This document shows, in pieces, positions 29,326 through 39,616 of a DNA stretch of 64,000 nt (position 1 is its first letter; the number at the start of each line of letters is the position of its first letter). Origin of the DNA: Vagococcus teuberi (GTDB lineage: Bacteria; Bacillota; Bacilli; Lactobacillales; Vagococcaceae); assembly GCF_001870205.1 (NCBI RefSeq), contig NZ_CP017267.1, positions 980,501 through 1,044,500 on the forward strand, written 5' to 3'. The notes below the pieces were generated by a model. That model made no database searches, was not told the DNA's origin, and saw only the letters and a program-made list of their open reading frames with translations. The position numbers and the translations under genes are program-made.

Positions 29326-31782
29326 ATGAATCAAGAGCATGGGATTCAAAATCTTAGTCTGGAAGATGTAATGGGGGACCGATTTGGTCGATACTCAAAA
29401 TACATCATCCAAGATAGAGCCTTACCTGATATAAGAGATGGATTAAAACCTGTTCAACGTCGTATTCTATTTTCGATGAATAAAGACGGTAATACTTATG
29501 AAAAGAGTTTTAGAAAATCGGCAAAATCTGTCGGAAATATTATGGGGAATTATCATCCTCATGGGGATAGCAGTATTTACGAAGCAATGGTGCGTATGAG
29601 TCAAGATTGGAAGTTACGTGAGCCGTTAATCGAAATGCATGGGAACAACGGGAGTATGGACGGTGATCCACCTGCTGCGATGCGTTATACTGAAGCGCGT
29701 TTATCAAAACTTAGTGGCGAATTATTAAAAGATATTGAAAAAGAAACCGTGGATTTTGTTTGGAACTTTGATGATACAGAAAAAGAACCAACCGTTTTAC
29801 CTGCAGGATTTCCTAACCTATTAGTTAATGGATCAACAGGGATTTCAGCTGGGTATGCAACCGAAATTCCAACACACAATTTAGGTGAAGTCATTGATGG
29901 CACGATTTATTTAATCGATCACCCAAATGCTAGTGTGGAAAAATTAATGGAATTTATTCCTGGACCAGATTTTCCGACAGGTGCGATTCTTCAAGGGAAA
30001 AAAGAATTGAGAAAAGCCTACGAAACTGGAAAAGGTCGCGTGATTATTCGTTCTAAAACAGAAATCGAACCACTAAAAGGTGGACGAGAGCAAATCGTGA
30101 TTACTGAAATTCCTTATGAAGTCAATAAAGCCAACTTAGTGAAAAAAATGGACGAGCTACGTTTAACAAAACGTGTAGAAGGTATATCAGAGGTCAGAGA
30201 TGAAACAGATAGAACAGGATTGCGTATTGTTGTTGAGTTACGTAAAGAAGTGGATGCAGAAGGTATTCTAAACTATCTACTGAAAAATACGGAACTTCAA
30301 GTGAATTATAACTTCAATATGGTGGCGATTAACCAACTAAGACCACAACAAGTGGGATTAAAAGATATTTTAGAAGGCTACATCACTCACCGTAAACAAG
30401 TGATTATTGACCGCAGTCAGTTTGATTTAAATAAAGCGAAAAAACGAGAGCATATTGTATTAGGTTTAATGAAAGCTTTGTCTATTTTAGATGATGTGAT
30501 TCGTATTATTCGTCAAAGTAAAGACAAAAAGAATGCCAAAGACAATTTGATTTCAGCACATGATTTTAGTGAAGAACAAGCAGAAGCTATCGTGTCATTA
30601 CAATTATACCGCTTAACTAATACAGATATCACTGCTCTTGAGCAAGAAGCAGCTGAGTTGGATGAGCAAATCAAAGCACTTAAGTTAATCATTAATAACC
30701 CAAGCGAGTTATTAAAAGTCATGAAAAAAGAGCTTCGAGAAGTGAAGAAAACCTATGATACTGACAGACGAACTTTATTAGAAGATAAAATTGAAGAAAT
30801 CAACATTGAAACAGCTGTCATCGTGCCACAAGAAGATGTGATGGTCAGTGTGACACGAGAAGGTTACGTGAAACGTAGTAGTTTACGTTCATATGGGGCT
30901 TCTAAAGAAGACGACATCGAAATGAAAGACACCGATGAATTGATTTATTCTGGTCAATTAAATACCCATCATCACGTGTTGTTTGTTACAACAAAGGGGA
31001 ATATAATTTATCGACCTGTGCATGAATTAACAGATAAGAGATGGAAGGATGTTGGTGAACATTTTTCACAAACACTGAGTACACTCTTACCAAATGAGCA
31101 GATTTTAAAAGTATTTCCATATGAAACCCTAGACGATACAAAAGAATTTGTCTTTGTCACAAAAGAGGGAATGATTAAACGCACATTGATGAATGAATTT
31201 GCTAGCTGGCGAACATATAAGAGTCGTCCGTTGATGTGTATGAAGCTTAAAACAGAGACAGACGAGTTGATTAGTGCTAACTTAATTGATTCTACAAAAG
31301 CGTATGACGTCACATTAATTAGTCATTTAGGCTTTGGTTTACGTTATGATTTAAGCGAGGTACCAACAGTTGGCGCAAAAGCATCAGGTGTGAAAGCTAT
31401 TAACTTAAAAGAGGGAGACTATTTAGTTTCCACTCATATTTTCTTAAGTGATGCGAAAGAGCATTTCGTGACACTTGTGACACAACGAGGTTCGGTTAAG
31501 AAAATGAATATTCTTGAGATTAATAAATTAGGTCGTGCCAAACGTGGCTTGATGGTTTTAAGAGAATTGAAAAATAATCCGCATCGTGTCTATGCAAGCC
31601 TTTCAACAAATAATCAAAATGAGTTATTAATGGTGGAAACTGAAAATGGTGCAAGTTATACATTAGATGTAAAAAACATACCTGTCAATGATCGGACGTC
31701 TAATGGATCGTTTGCGACAAATGAAAAAACAGATGGCGAAATCACAAAGATAAGTATTTCACAAAAAGAGAACTTAGATTAG
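29326..31782 (+). CDS. parC: DNA topoisomerase IV subunit A
   Basis: This is the DNA-cleaving subunit of topoisomerase IV, 818 aa. The winged-helix catalytic Tyr121 is in [11 protein letters not shown]. The quinolone-resistance region [11 protein letters not shown] has Ser82 and Glu86, equivalent to E. coli ParC Ser80 and Glu84, so the common target-site resistance changes are absent. A coiled-coil tower follows (about 380-480), then a C-terminal beta-propeller from about 500. It is coupled to parE and ends at a strong terminator. Confidence 0.96.
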   Translation: MNQEHGIQNLSLEDVMGDRFGRYSKYIIQDRALPDIRDGLKPVQRRILFSMNKDGNTYEKSFRKSAKSVGNIMGNYHPHGDSSIYEAMVRMSQDWKLREPLIEMHGNNGSMDGDPPAAMRYTEARLSKLSGELLKDIEKETVDFVWNFDDTEKEPTVLPAGFPNLLVNGSTGISAGYATEIPTHNLGEVIDGTIYLIDHPNASVEKLMEFIPGPDFPTGAILQGKKELRKAYETGKGRVIIRSKTEIEPLKGGREQIVITEIPYEVNKANLVKKMDELRLTKRVEGISEVRDETDRTGLRIVVELRKEVDAEGILNYLLKNTELQVNYNFNMVAINQLRPQQVGLKDILEGYITHRKQVIIDRSQFDLNKAKKREHIVLGLMKALSILDDVIRIIRQSKDKKNAKDNLISAHDFSEEQAEAIVSLQLYRLTNTDITALEQEAAELDEQIKALKLIINNPSELLKVMKKELREVKKTYDTDRRTLLEDKIEEINIETAVIVPQEDVMVSVTREGYVKRSSLRSYGASKEDDIEMKDTDELIYSGQLNTHHHVLFVTTKGNIIYRPVHELTDKRWKDVGEHFSQTLSTLLPNEQILKVFPYETLDDTKEFVFVTKEGMIKRTLMNEFASWRTYKSRPLMCMKLKTETDELISANLIDSTKAYDVTLISHLGFGLRYDLSEVPTVGAKASGVKAINLKEGDYLVSTHIFLSDAKEHFVTLVTQRGSVKKMNILEINKLGRAKRGLMVLRELKNNPHRVYASLSTNNQNELLMVETENGASYTLDVKNIPVNDRTSNGSFATNEKTDGEITKISISQKENLD

Positions 31783-31784
31783 TT

Positions 31785-31819
31785 AAAAAGAAGAAATCGT
31801 TTAACGGTTTCTTCTTTTT
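31785..31819 (+). terminator. Terminator after parC
   Basis: AAAAAGAAGAAATCGTT pairs with CGGTTTCTTCTTTTT around a very short loop, and the right arm itself supplies the T tract. Confidence 0.85.
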
Positions 31820-31951
31820 CTGTTATATGACACAATATAAAATGTAACCGTTGTTATAATACAGATGAGTCAGTAAAGTAGAACAGTTGTGGCACTTTGG
31901 CTTTCTTAATAAAACCTTAAGAAACTGTATAAACACGCGATTAAAAGCATA

Positions 31952-31969
31952 TTGTGTTTTTTTTAACAA
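31952..31969 (+). promoter_or_regulatory. Candidate Rex (NADH-sensing repressor) operator upstream of pflB
   Basis: TTGTG-N8-AACAA (31952-31969) matches the 18-base Rex consensus TTGTGAA-N4-TTCACAA at both outer half-sites but not at inner positions. It lies 28 bases upstream of the pflB -35 box. Rex control of pflB is known in other Gram-positives; binding here is an inference. Confidence 0.35.
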
Positions 31970-31996
31970 AAATTGTATTTTTTTTCACTATAACAC

Positions 31997-32024
31997 TTGC
32001 GTGAATCTGTTTTTGTGTTATACT
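31997..32024 (+). promoter_or_regulatory. Promoter of pflB
   Basis: TTGCGT (31997-32002), a 16-base spacer and TATACT (32019-32024) precede the gene by 62 bases. An inverted repeat TTCAC-N12-GTGAA (31984-32005) overlaps the -35 box and could be an operator. Confidence 0.65.
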
Positions 32025-32086
32025 GAACATGTAAAGAAATTAAAAATAAAACTTTGAAACAACTAACTTAAGGAGGTTCTCATATT

Positions 32087-34333
32087 ATGGGATACTGGGA
32101 CGGATTTAAAGGTAGTAAATGGCGCACAACTGTGGATGTTAGAGATTTTATTCAAGCAAACTACACAGAATACAAAGGTGACGACAGTTTCTTAGAGCCA
32201 GCTGCTGATAGCACAGAAAAATTATGGACAAAACTACAAGAATTATTTGAAGTGCAACACGAACAAAATGGTGTTTATGACATGGATAACAACATCCCTG
32301 CTACAGTAACATCACATGAACCTGGTTACTTAATTAAAGAAGAAGAAAAAATCGTTGGATTACAAACTGATGTTCCATTAAAACAAGCATTCATGCCATT
32401 TGGTGGTATTAACATGGCAAACAATGCTTTAGTATCAAATGGATACGAAGTTGACGACGAAATGACTAACATCTTCACTAACTGGAGAAAAACACATAAC
32501 CAAGGTGTATTCGATGCTTACACTCCAGAAATGAGAGCCGCTCGTAAAAATAAGATTATTACAGGTCTTCCAGATGCTTATGGTCGTGGACGTATTATCG
32601 GTGACTACCGTCGTTTAGCATTATACGGAATTGACTTCTTAATTGCTGAAAAGAAAAAAGACTTATCTAACGTAGGGAACAAAGTGATGACAGATGATGT
32701 GATCCGTTTACGTGAAGAAGTGTCTGATCAAATTAAAGCATTAGTTGACATTAAAGAAATGGCGACTTACTACGGATTTGATATTTCTAAACCTGCTAAA
32801 AATGCTCAAGAAGCGATCCAATGGGTGTACTTCGGTTACTTAGCAGCCATTAAATCTCAAAATGGTGCCGCTATGTCAATCGGTCGTATATCTGCATTTT
32901 TAGATATCTATATCCAACGTGATTTAGAAAATGGCGTAATCAACGAAGCGGAAGCACAAGAATTAATTGACCACTTAATTATGAAATTACGTATGGTTAA
33001 ATTCGCTCGTACGCCTGAATATAACCAATTATTCTCTGGATACCCAATTTGGGCAACCTTATCAATTGCTGGTATGGGAATTGACGGACGTTCATTAGTA
33101 ACTAAAAATGATTTCCGTATCTTACATACATTAACAAACATGGGCCCATCTCCAGAACCAAACTTAACCGTATTGTATTCTTCTCATTTACCAGAAGGAT
33201 TCAGAACTTATGCAGCTAAAATTGCGAAAGAAAGTTCTTCAATCCAATTTGAAAATGACGATTTATTACGTGCTAACTGGGGATCAGATGACTGTGCGAT
33301 TGCTTGTTGTGTGTCTGCCACTGTTATGGGTAAAGACATGCAATTCTTCGGAGCTCGTGCTAACTTAGCTAAAGCAGTGTTATATGCAATTAACGGTGGG
33401 GTTGACGAAGTGACAAAAGCACAAGTTGCACCTCGTTTCCGTCCAATGACTGGTGATACATTAAACTATGATGACTTCATCACTCGTTACAAAGATATAT
33501 TAGATTGGTTAGCAGAATTATATGTAAATACATTAAACGTTATCCATTACATGCATGATAAATATGCTTATGAAGCGCCACAATTAGCATTCATGGATAC
33601 TGACTTAAAACGCACATTCGCAACTGGTATTGCGGGAATCTCTCATGCGGCTGATAGTATCATGGCCATCAAACATGGTAACGTACAAGTAATCCGTGAC
33701 GAAGATGGATTAGCAGTTGATTATGTACCACAAAATGAGTTCCCAACTTACGGAAATGACAATGAAGAAGCAGATGCAATGGCAAACTGGATTTTAGACT
33801 ACTTCATGACTCAAATTAAACGTCAACATACTTATAGAAACTCAACACCTACAACATCATTATTAACGATTACTTCTAATGTTGTTTATGGTAAAGCAAC
33901 TGGTAACACACCAGACGGACGTCGTGCAGGTAAACCATTAGCACCAGGTGCTAACCCAAGTTACCAAGACGGTAAATTCTTAGGTGAGAAAAATGGTCTT
34001 TTAGCATCATTAAACTCAACTGCAAGACTTGCTTATACATCAGCTTTAGATGGTATCTCAAATACTCAAACAATTAACCCTAATGGTTTGGGTAAAGATG
34101 ATGATACTCGTATTAACAACTTACGTAACGTAATGGATGGTTACTTCGATAGAGGAGGATATCACTTGAACGTGAACGTCTTTACAACAGATTTATTATT
34201 AGACGCTCAAGCTCATCCAGAAAAATATCCCAACTTAACTATCCGTGTATCTGGATACGCAGTTAAATTCCGTGATTTGACTCCAGAACAACAAGCAGAC
34301 GTTATTTCTCGTACTGCTCATGATAGAATGTAA
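32087..34333 (+). CDS. pflB: Pyruvate formate-lyase
   Basis: This glycyl-radical enzyme splits pyruvate with CoA into acetyl-CoA and formate under anaerobic conditions. It is full length at 748 aa. The catalytic cysteines are Cys407-Cys408 ([11 protein letters not shown]) and the radical site is Gly723 in RVSGYAVKF near the C-terminus. The start has a strong AAGGAGG site. The activase gene pflA follows after its own hairpin, 78 bases downstream. Confidence 0.97.
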   Translation: MGYWDGFKGSKWRTTVDVRDFIQANYTEYKGDDSFLEPAADSTEKLWTKLQELFEVQHEQNGVYDMDNNIPATVTSHEPGYLIKEEEKIVGLQTDVPLKQAFMPFGGINMANNALVSNGYEVDDEMTNIFTNWRKTHNQGVFDAYTPEMRAARKNKIITGLPDAYGRGRIIGDYRRLALYGIDFLIAEKKKDLSNVGNKVMTDDVIRLREEVSDQIKALVDIKEMATYYGFDISKPAKNAQEAIQWVYFGYLAAIKSQNGAAMSIGRISAFLDIYIQRDLENGVINEAEAQELIDHLIMKLRMVKFARTPEYNQLFSGYPIWATLSIAGMGIDGRSLVTKNDFRILHTLTNMGPSPEPNLTVLYSSHLPEGFRTYAAKIAKESSSIQFENDDLLRANWGSDDCAIACCVSATVMGKDMQFFGARANLAKAVLYAINGGVDEVTKAQVAPRFRPMTGDTLNYDDFITRYKDILDWLAELYVNTLNVIHYMHDKYAYEAPQLAFMDTDLKRTFATGIAGISHAADSIMAIKHGNVQVIRDEDGLAVDYVPQNEFPTYGNDNEEADAMANWILDYFMTQIKRQHTYRNSTPTTSLLTITSNVVYGKATGNTPDGRRAGKPLAPGANPSYQDGKFLGEKNGLLASLNSTARLAYTSALDGISNTQTINPNGLGKDDDTRINNLRNVMDGYFDRGGYHLNVNVFTTDLLLDAQAHPEKYPNLTIRVSGYAVKFRDLTPEQQADVISRTAHDRM

Positions 34334-34352
34334 TTAAACAATTCGTAAAATA

Positions 34353-34386
34353 AGAGGATGGCTGTTTTGGCGGTCATCCTTTTTTA
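34353..34386 (+). terminator. Hairpin between pflB and pflA
   Basis: GAGGATGGC can pair with GCGGTCATCC-type sequence (imperfect), followed by TTTTTT. It probably ends part of pflB transcription and lets a lower level through to pflA. Confidence 0.75.
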
Positions 34387-34411
34387 AAAGCAAAGTTAGG
34401 AAGTGACGATA

Positions 34412-35185
34412 ATGACAAAATCAGTAACAGGAAGAATTCACTCAACAGAAAATTTAGGGACAGTTGACGGTCCGGGTGTACGTTTTATAGTCTTTATGCA
34501 AGGGTGTAAAATGCGTTGCCAGTTTTGTCATAATCCTGATACATGGAAAATCGGTGGAGGACGTGAAGTGACAACTGATGAAATATTAGAAGAAGCTCTA
34601 CGTTATAAATCTTACTGGGGCGAAGATGGCGGCATTACAATTAGTGGTGGTGAGCCGTTACTTCAACTTGATTTCATCATTGATTTGTTTAAAAAAGCGA
34701 AAAAACATGGAATTCATACAACGGTAGATACTTGTGGTAAACCATTTACGTTTGACGAACCCTTTTTTAGTAAATTTAATGAAATGTTGAAATACACTGA
34801 TCTGTTTTTATTTGATATCAAACATATCGATCCACAAGGTCACAAAGAACTAACGATGCATACTAATGATAATATTCTTGAAATGGCGAAGTATTTATCT
34901 GATATTGGTCAACCTGTATGGATTCGACATGTTTTAGTACCGCAAAGAACAGATTATGATGAATTTTTGATTCGTCTAGACGATTTCATAAAAGAATTAA
35001 AAAATGTCGACAAAGTTGAAGTGTTGCCATATCACACAATGGGTCTTTTCAAATGGCAAGACTTAGGGATTGATTACCCATTAAAAGGCATTGACCCACC
35101 AACTCAAGAGCGAGTAAAAAATGCCCAAGAATTACTTCATACGGCAGACTATAATAAGTACAAAGAAAAACGTGCAGTGAAATAG
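34412..35185 (+). CDS. pflA: Pyruvate formate-lyase activating enzyme
   Basis: This radical-SAM enzyme installs the glycyl radical on PflB. It has 257 aa from ATG 34412, with AGGAAG upstream; the GTG at 34403 is less likely. The cluster motif CxxxCxxC is seen in CKMRCQFCHNP, followed by GGITISGGEPLLQ and the conserved DLFLFDIKHID. The stop codon (35183-35185) sits inside the 8-bp target duplication of the adjacent ISL3-type remnant, so the insertion displaced the natural 3' flank without altering the protein. Confidence 0.95.
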   Translation: MTKSVTGRIHSTENLGTVDGPGVRFIVFMQGCKMRCQFCHNPDTWKIGGGREVTTDEILEEALRYKSYWGEDGGITISGGEPLLQLDFIIDLFKKAKKHGIHTTVDTCGKPFTFDEPFFSKFNEMLKYTDLFLFDIKHIDPQGHKELTMHTNDNILEMAKYLSDIGQPVWIRHVLVPQRTDYDEFLIRLDDFIKELKNVDKVEVLPYHTMGLFKWQDLGIDYPLKGIDPPTQERVKNAQELLHTADYNKYKEKRAVK

Positions 35186-35188
35186 ATT
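35181..35188 (+). repeat. 8-bp target-site duplication, left copy
   Basis: AATAGATT directly precedes the left inverted repeat and is identical to 35957-35964, directly after the right inverted repeat. It includes the pflA stop codon. Eight bases is the duplication length known for the ISL3 family. Confidence 0.88.
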
Positions 35189-35263
35189 GGCTCTATATCA
35201 AATCGTGTTGATGGACAATAATGTAGATAAAAAAGTCTCAATAATGAAATAGAATTAAATGAA

Positions 35264-35292
35264 GTGAGGGAAGAAATTCTCTCGCTTTTTTA
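35264..35292 (+). terminator. Terminator hairpin inside the IS remnant
   Basis: GTGAGGGAA pairs with TTCTCTCGC (two wobble pairs), followed by TTTTTT. It lies 79 bases after the pflA stop and may now serve as the terminator of pflA. Confidence 0.75.
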
Positions 35293-35375
35293 TTTAACCT
35301 GAAAACTTGATCTGGAATCAAAAAGAGACGTCGTTTGAATAGTAGAAAGTTTCAATAGCTATAGGCCGCATATAA

Positions 35376-35825
35376 TCACTTTAATTTTATTGTTAATGCC
35401 TTCCTTCTAATAACCGTATTTTCAGATACACTGTGGTATTCTGTAATTGGGTTACGTGATTGTTTCTCTTTTAAGTCAAAAGCAATTTGGTATTTAAGTT
35501 GTTTAGAAACGTGACAATAGTCATCTGCTAGAGAAGTAGAAGCACTGAAAGTTGATCAACAGCTTCTATAAAGGGTGTTTTTTATGTGAAGTGTCAGATA
35601 AGTTGTGCGATGTTCAACTTCAGACAATTGACTAATGGTTTGATACATTCCGTTTTTAACGGATTGGTAAAATACACATTCCTTGTATTGTTTATCTTTA
35701 TTCACTAATCTTCCTATCATCATGTTAACCGAGCAGTTGTTTCTCGCTTCGCGAGACAACTAATCCTCATTAAAAATAAGAGAATCATCTGTTAAATTGA
35801 TTAGTTTTCTTGTATTATTATCCAT
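35376..35825 (-). pseudogene. ISL3-family transposase, N-terminal remnant
   Basis: On the minus strand one frame starts at ATG 35825 with MDNNTRKLINLTDDSLIF, meets a TAG at codon 22, continues through a zinc-finger-like region of unclear similarity, meets a TGA after YRSC, and resumes with STFSASTSLADDYCHVSK and QLKYQIAFDLKEKQSRNPIT before EYHSVSENTVIRR. The last parts resemble the N-terminal DNA-binding third of ISL3 transposases. The catalytic DDE region is gone. A GC-rich hairpin (35736-35760, GTTGTTTCTCGC with GCGAGACAAC) sits next to the first stop and may be a further small insertion. Confidence 0.75.
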
Positions 35826-35930
35826 AGGCGGATTATCTTTTGTGATGTCAGTTATAGTCGACTCAATTTTATCAATAAGAATGCCCTTTTTCTATTCTCA
35901 AAACAAAAAATCACATTGATAGCATTTAAG

Positions 35931-35964
35931 CTATCAACACGATTTAGTCTACATCCAATAGATT
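35931..35964 (+). repeat. Right inverted repeat and right target-site duplication of the ISL3 remnant
   Basis: Bases 35931-35956 are the right terminal inverted repeat, and 35957-35964 is the second AATAGATT. The 156 bases from here to 36121 carry only the promoter region of the lipoprotein gene (TATAAT near 36077). Confidence 0.85.
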
Positions 35965-36120
35965 TAAACCTGAGAAAGCTATATATATCAGATTTTTTTA
36001 TTTTATTAGAACGAGTTCAATAAAGGGGCTGACTAGAAATCATCCTTAAGTAGGATTTTAATTTCATAAAACATCCTTTATAATGAAATTATGTTAAATA
36101 AAGAAAAGGAGAATTTAAAA

Positions 36121-36738
36121 ATGAAAAAAATAATTTTATTAAGTGGGGCAGTATTATCACTAGGTTTTTTTGCAGGATGTTCATCACAAAATACAGATTC
36201 GGGTAAGACGATTAAGTCATCAAGCTCACAAGTTTCAGATTCAAGTAACGCAGTGAGTTCAACAATGAGTGAATCAAGTACAAGTGAAACAGTTTATAAT
36301 GTGAGTTTATCAGAAGCGATAGAAACATATAAGGAAACTTATCCAAATGCTGATATCATATCAATTAGTTTAAATACTAGTTTTGGGCAAACAGTTTATG
36401 ATATTGAAGGAATAGATGACAATAAAGAATATACAATAAAAATCAACACTGATACAAAAGAAGTGAAAAAAGAACGTGAAGAAAACTTAGACCGTGATGA
36501 GAGAAATGGAGTGAAACGAAAAGAGAACAGACTAGATTTAACTAACTTAAAAGATATGAAAGAAATATTTGACATTGCATTAAACGAAGCAGGTTCGGGT
36601 AAAATTGATGATTGGAAAATCAAAGAAGACATGGGTGTAACTTATTGGGAAGTGTCTATTAAAGATGGTATGACAAAAGAAACTGAGTATAAAATCAATG
36701 CTCAAACTGGTGAAATCATCGAAACAGACGTAGATTAA
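36121..36738 (+). CDS. PepSY-domain lipoprotein
   Basis: This is a surface lipoprotein of 205 aa. The signal peptide MKKIILLSGAVLSLGF ends in the lipobox FAGC (Cys at about residue 20), followed by a Ser/Thr-rich spacer to residue 60. Two PepSY-like repeats follow: LSEAIETYKETYPNADIISI with YDIEGIDDNKEYTIKINT, and MKEIFDIALNEAGSGKIDDW with YWEVSIKDG...YKINAQTGEIIE. Such proteins may inhibit proteases or sense envelope stress; function is unproven. ATG 36121 follows AAAGGAG; the earlier ATG at 36091 is rejected since it precedes that site. Confidence 0.85.
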   Translation: MKKIILLSGAVLSLGFFAGCSSQNTDSGKTIKSSSSQVSDSSNAVSSTMSESSTSETVYNVSLSEAIETYKETYPNADIISISLNTSFGQTVYDIEGIDDNKEYTIKINTDTKEVKKEREENLDRDERNGVKRKENRLDLTNLKDMKEIFDIALNEAGSGKIDDWKIKEDMGVTYWEVSIKDGMTKETEYKINAQTGEIIETDVD

Positions 36739-36741
36739 TAA

Positions 36742-36778
36742 AAAGGTAGATTAGTTTTTGGCTAATCTATCTTTTTTT
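36742..36778 (+). terminator. Terminator after the PepSY lipoprotein
   Basis: AGGTAGATTAG pairs with CTAATCTATCT around a 6-base loop, followed by TTTTTT. Confidence 0.88.
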
Positions 36779-37026
36779 ACTACATTGTTTGATTACAATA
36801 TTTCTTGGGACGTTTGTTTCTATTTCGCATACTTTTGCATACTGATGATTATTGACAAATTTTTTGTGTTTTATAAAATTAACAACTGATTCACAAACAA
36901 AGCCAGATCATACCCCTATTGAAATGGGAGATAGGTCGGAGTCGACTAGTAAGCTGAAAAATAGTAGGGAAATTCTTGCGATTAGTAATAATAGGCTAGT
37001 TTTTTTATGGAGTTTCTCTCCTTTGG

Positions 37027-37190
37027 TTATTCGTCATCATCTTCAAGTAAAAAGATGTCTTCAATTGCTATATTAAAAAATTTCCCGATTTTTAAAGAAA
37101 TGATGGTCTATCGCGAAATATCTAAAGCGTTAGCGATATCTTGTTTTGTCAAGCATACTTTACATTTTTGAATGATAAATTTTTGAATGC
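37027..37190 (-). pseudogene. XRE-family transcriptional regulator, decayed
   Basis: The minus strand reads CLTKQDIANALDISR, a TAG stop where Gln is expected, then TIISLKIGKFFNIAIEDIFL and LEDDDE before the true stop at 37027-37029. This is the helix-turn-helix and C-terminal end of a small XRE repressor, with about 15-17 codons between the turn and LKIGKFF deleted and one nonsense change. No clear start codon remains. The rest of 36780-37230 holds no recognisable gene; only the ppaC promoter (TATAAT, 37209-37214) is evident. Confidence 0.72.
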
Positions 37191-37251
37191 TCTTTTTTAA
37201 AATTATGATATAATGTTAAATGTATGACATTAACTGGAGGGATATATCACT

Positions 37252-38181
37252 ATGACAAAGGTATTAATTTTTGGTCATCAAAATCCGGATACAGATGCGA
37301 TTGCTTCAGCGATTTCATTTGCTTATCTACAAAATAAACTAGGTGTAAACGCCGAGGCAGTAGCTCTTGGAGAACCTAATGAAGAAACTGCTTATGCGTT
37401 AAATCACTTTAAAGTTGACGCGCCAAGAGTTGTTGAAAATTGTGCGAATGAAACAACGCAAGTCATGTTAGTCGACCACAATGAAGCACAACAAAGTGTG
37501 AGCGATATTAAAGAGCTAGAAGTACTAGCAGTGGTAGATCATCACCGTATTGCAAACTTTGAAACAGCAAATCCATTGTACTATCGTGCAGAACCTGTAG
37601 GGTGTACAAATACAATTATCTTGAAAATCTTTAAAGAACATGGCATTGACATTCCAAAAGAGATTGCCGGAATGATGTTATCAGCTATTGTATCTGATTC
37701 ATTACTATTCAAATCACCAACATGTACTGATGAAGATGTTAAAGCAGCAAAAGAATTAGCTGAAATTGCTGGGGTTGATGTAGAAAGTTATGGCTTAGAA
37801 ATGCTTAAAGCAGGAACAAACCTTTCGACTAAAACAGCAGTAGAATTAATCAATGCAGATGCTAAAACATTCCCAATGGCTGATAAGTCAGTTCGTATTG
37901 GTCAAGTAAACACAGTTGATGTGAATGACGTATTAGCTCGTCAATCAGAATTAGAAGAAGCGATGGCAAAAGAAAATGCTGATAACGGATTTGACTTATT
38001 TGTATTAGTGATTACAAATATTTTAGACAGTGATTCAGTGATTCTTGTAGTAGGAGAGCCTAAAGAAAAAATAGAAGCAGCATTTAATGTGACGCTTGAA
38101 AATAATACAGCAGAATTAGCTGGTGTTGTGTCACGTAAAAAACAAGTGGTACCACCATTAACAAACGCATTTAATGCATAA
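37252..38181 (+). CDS. ppaC: Manganese-dependent inorganic pyrophosphatase
   Basis: This family II pyrophosphatase of the DHH superfamily hydrolyses PPi to phosphate and drives biosynthetic reactions; 309 aa is normal. Metal-binding motifs are [25 protein letters not shown] and the DHH in [11 protein letters not shown]. The C-terminal DHHA2 domain carries the substrate-binding SRKKQ near the end. ATG 37252 follows GGAGGG. A terminator separates it from the next gene. Confidence 0.96.
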   Translation: MTKVLIFGHQNPDTDAIASAISFAYLQNKLGVNAEAVALGEPNEETAYALNHFKVDAPRVVENCANETTQVMLVDHNEAQQSVSDIKELEVLAVVDHHRIANFETANPLYYRAEPVGCTNTIILKIFKEHGIDIPKEIAGMMLSAIVSDSLLFKSPTCTDEDVKAAKELAEIAGVDVESYGLEMLKAGTNLSTKTAVELINADAKTFPMADKSVRIGQVNTVDVNDVLARQSELEEAMAKENADNGFDLFVLVITNILDSDSVILVVGEPKEKIEAAFNVTLENNTAELAGVVSRKKQVVPPLTNAFNA

Positions 38182-38193
38182 AACAACAAAGAG

Positions 38194-38225
38194 GAAAATC
38201 TCTGAGGAAACTTGGAGATTTTTCG
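38194..38225 (+). terminator. Terminator after ppaC
   Basis: GAAAATCTC pairs with GAGATTTTTC around an 11-12-base loop; the right arm gives the T tract. Confidence 0.75.
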
Positions 38226-38242
38226 ATTAAGGGGGCTAGTAC

Positions 38243-39202
38243 ATGTATAAGATGTTAACATTAGAAACAGAACCGGCCTTTAGACAATTAATGCAAGATG
38301 AAATGTATATAAGAGTTGCAAATTTCTTTATATCACAAAAATCTGACGTCACGCTAAGAGAGATAAAACGTAATCTTCCTGATCAGAAGAATATCGAGAG
38401 AAAAATGGAATCATGGATTGATATGGGGGTTGTCTCTCGTTGCAATGGTCGTTATCAACTAAATGGCGAAATCTTATCAAAGGATGAACAAAATCATATA
38501 CAAAATATTTGTGACGAATCTTTCAATCATTATTTATCAGATTTGAGAAAAAGTATTTTCAGTCTAAATGTATCTATGAAAGACCAATCCTTTTACCTTA
38601 CTCATGCTTTATTTAATCTGTTAAGCAAACAAATGGCAAAATTATCTTATATAGAAGACGTCGAAAGTTTAAACGACATAACTCATTTGCCATTCTATCT
38701 TCAAAAATTGTCCGGAATTAAAACGACATTTATGTCATACGAAAGTTTGAATGGGTTAGGCGAGTGTAAGAGTTTGTCTTCTTATTTTTTTGAACAACGT
38801 TATCATTTAAATACAGAGTCATCAAATTTTATAGAATTAAATAATAAAATAGGTGATGTTAACAAAGTTTATTTTATGACGTATATTGATCGGAAATTAC
38901 GGCGTATTGATAAAGGGCGGCATGTATCGTCTACTTCACCGGATATCTTTTTAGAGGCGTTAGAGATTTTAAATTATCTAATGATTGAAAATGATAGCTA
39001 TAGACTAAGTCTAACTGTTATTGAAAAGGATATTGAACAGATGATGTTAGAGGTATTGAAACCAGTTATCGATAGAATGAGACAACATTTAGCCAAAGAG
39101 TTTGGGGTTTATGAACTATTAGTTTGTCTGGATAACCTAAAGCGATATGAGTTGATGATTGGGTCGGACTCATTAACTGGATATTATCGTGTGAAAGCAT
39201 AA
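38243..39202 (+). CDS. DUF1803-like protein of unknown function
   Basis: Cytosolic protein of 319 aa with no signal or membrane segment. The N-terminal ~90 residues (FFISQKSDVTLREIKRNLPD then RKMESWIDMGVVSRCNGRYQ) look like a winged-helix module and resemble DUF1803 proteins of streptococci. The remainder is unassigned and rich in Leu, Asp and Lys. GGGGGC lies before ATG 38243. The thioredoxin gene follows 56 bases later. Family match is from memory and moderate; function is unknown. Confidence 0.6.
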   Translation: MYKMLTLETEPAFRQLMQDEMYIRVANFFISQKSDVTLREIKRNLPDQKNIERKMESWIDMGVVSRCNGRYQLNGEILSKDEQNHIQNICDESFNHYLSDLRKSIFSLNVSMKDQSFYLTHALFNLLSKQMAKLSYIEDVESLNDITHLPFYLQKLSGIKTTFMSYESLNGLGECKSLSSYFFEQRYHLNTESSNFIELNNKIGDVNKVYFMTYIDRKLRRIDKGRHVSSTSPDIFLEALEILNYLMIENDSYRLSLTVIEKDIEQMMLEVLKPVIDRMRQHLAKEFGVYELLVCLDNLKRYELMIGSDSLTGYYRVKA

Positions 39203-39258
39203 AAGTTGGACAAGGCTGTTTCTCTTTATATAATAATGATGAGAAAAGAGGGATAGAG

Positions 39259-39597
39259 ATGTTCAAACAAGTAAAGGAATTGAATGAATTAAATGACTTA
39301 GTATCAAGTCAGGGATTGGTTTTGGTTTATTTTAGTCAACCCAATTGTAGTGTGTGTCATGGGTTAAAACCTCAAGTAGAAGCTAAATTAAAAGAATTTA
39401 GTGATGACATCGCATTTCTCGATGTGAATACTGAAGATATTCCAGAAGTGTCTGGAGAGTATCAAGTGATGACAGTTCCTGTAATTTTACTATTTTTAGA
39501 TGGTAGAGAATATATGCGGAAAGCTCGGTTTGTTCCAATTGCAGAGTTGTATGCAGATGTTAAGAAAATTGTCACAGGGGTTAACAGTATGGCATGA
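39259..39597 (+). CDS. Thioredoxin-fold protein
   Basis: Small thioredoxin-family protein (112 aa), cytosolic, with the active site CSVC in YFSQPNCSVCHGLKP and the cis-Pro in QVMTVPVILLF. The CxxC residues are SV, not the GP of classical thioredoxin, as in YtpP-like thiol proteins of Firmicutes. It has an AGAGGGA ribosome site and is followed within 20 bases by a small membrane-anchored protein, probably co-transcribed. Confidence 0.85.
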   Translation: MFKQVKELNELNDLVSSQGLVLVYFSQPNCSVCHGLKPQVEAKLKEFSDDIAFLDVNTEDIPEVSGEYQVMTVPVILLFLDGREYMRKARFVPIAELYADVKKIVTGVNSMA

Positions 39598-39616
39598 CCT
39601 TAAAAGGAGAGAATAA

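Larger units (their letters stand above)
35189..35956 (-). mobile_element. ISL3-family insertion sequence remnant, internally deleted (768 bp)
   Basis: The left end (35189-35214, starting GGCTCTATATCAAATCGTGT) and the reverse complement of the right end (35931-35956, starting GGATGTAGACTAAATCGTGT) agree at 20 of 26 positions. Identical 8-bp direct repeats AATAGATT flank the ends. Inside lies the start of a decayed transposase read on the minus strand (35376-35825). An ISL3 element is normally about 1.4-1.5 kb, so roughly half, mainly the catalytic part of the transposase, is missing. The element is non-autonomous, but its recognisable ends could in principle be mobilised by a related transposase. 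Confidence 0.85.

Noticed and set aside
35556-35759. A 67-codon minus-strand ORF (starts SREARNNCS) that could be called a hypothetical gene.
   Set aside because: It is the stretch between two stop codons in the decayed transposase frame inside the IS remnant and has no ribosome site.
36852-37076. A 74-codon plus-strand frame after the PepSY lipoprotein.
   Set aside because: No ribosome site, atypical composition, and it overlaps the decayed XRE gene on the other strand, which explains the sequence better.
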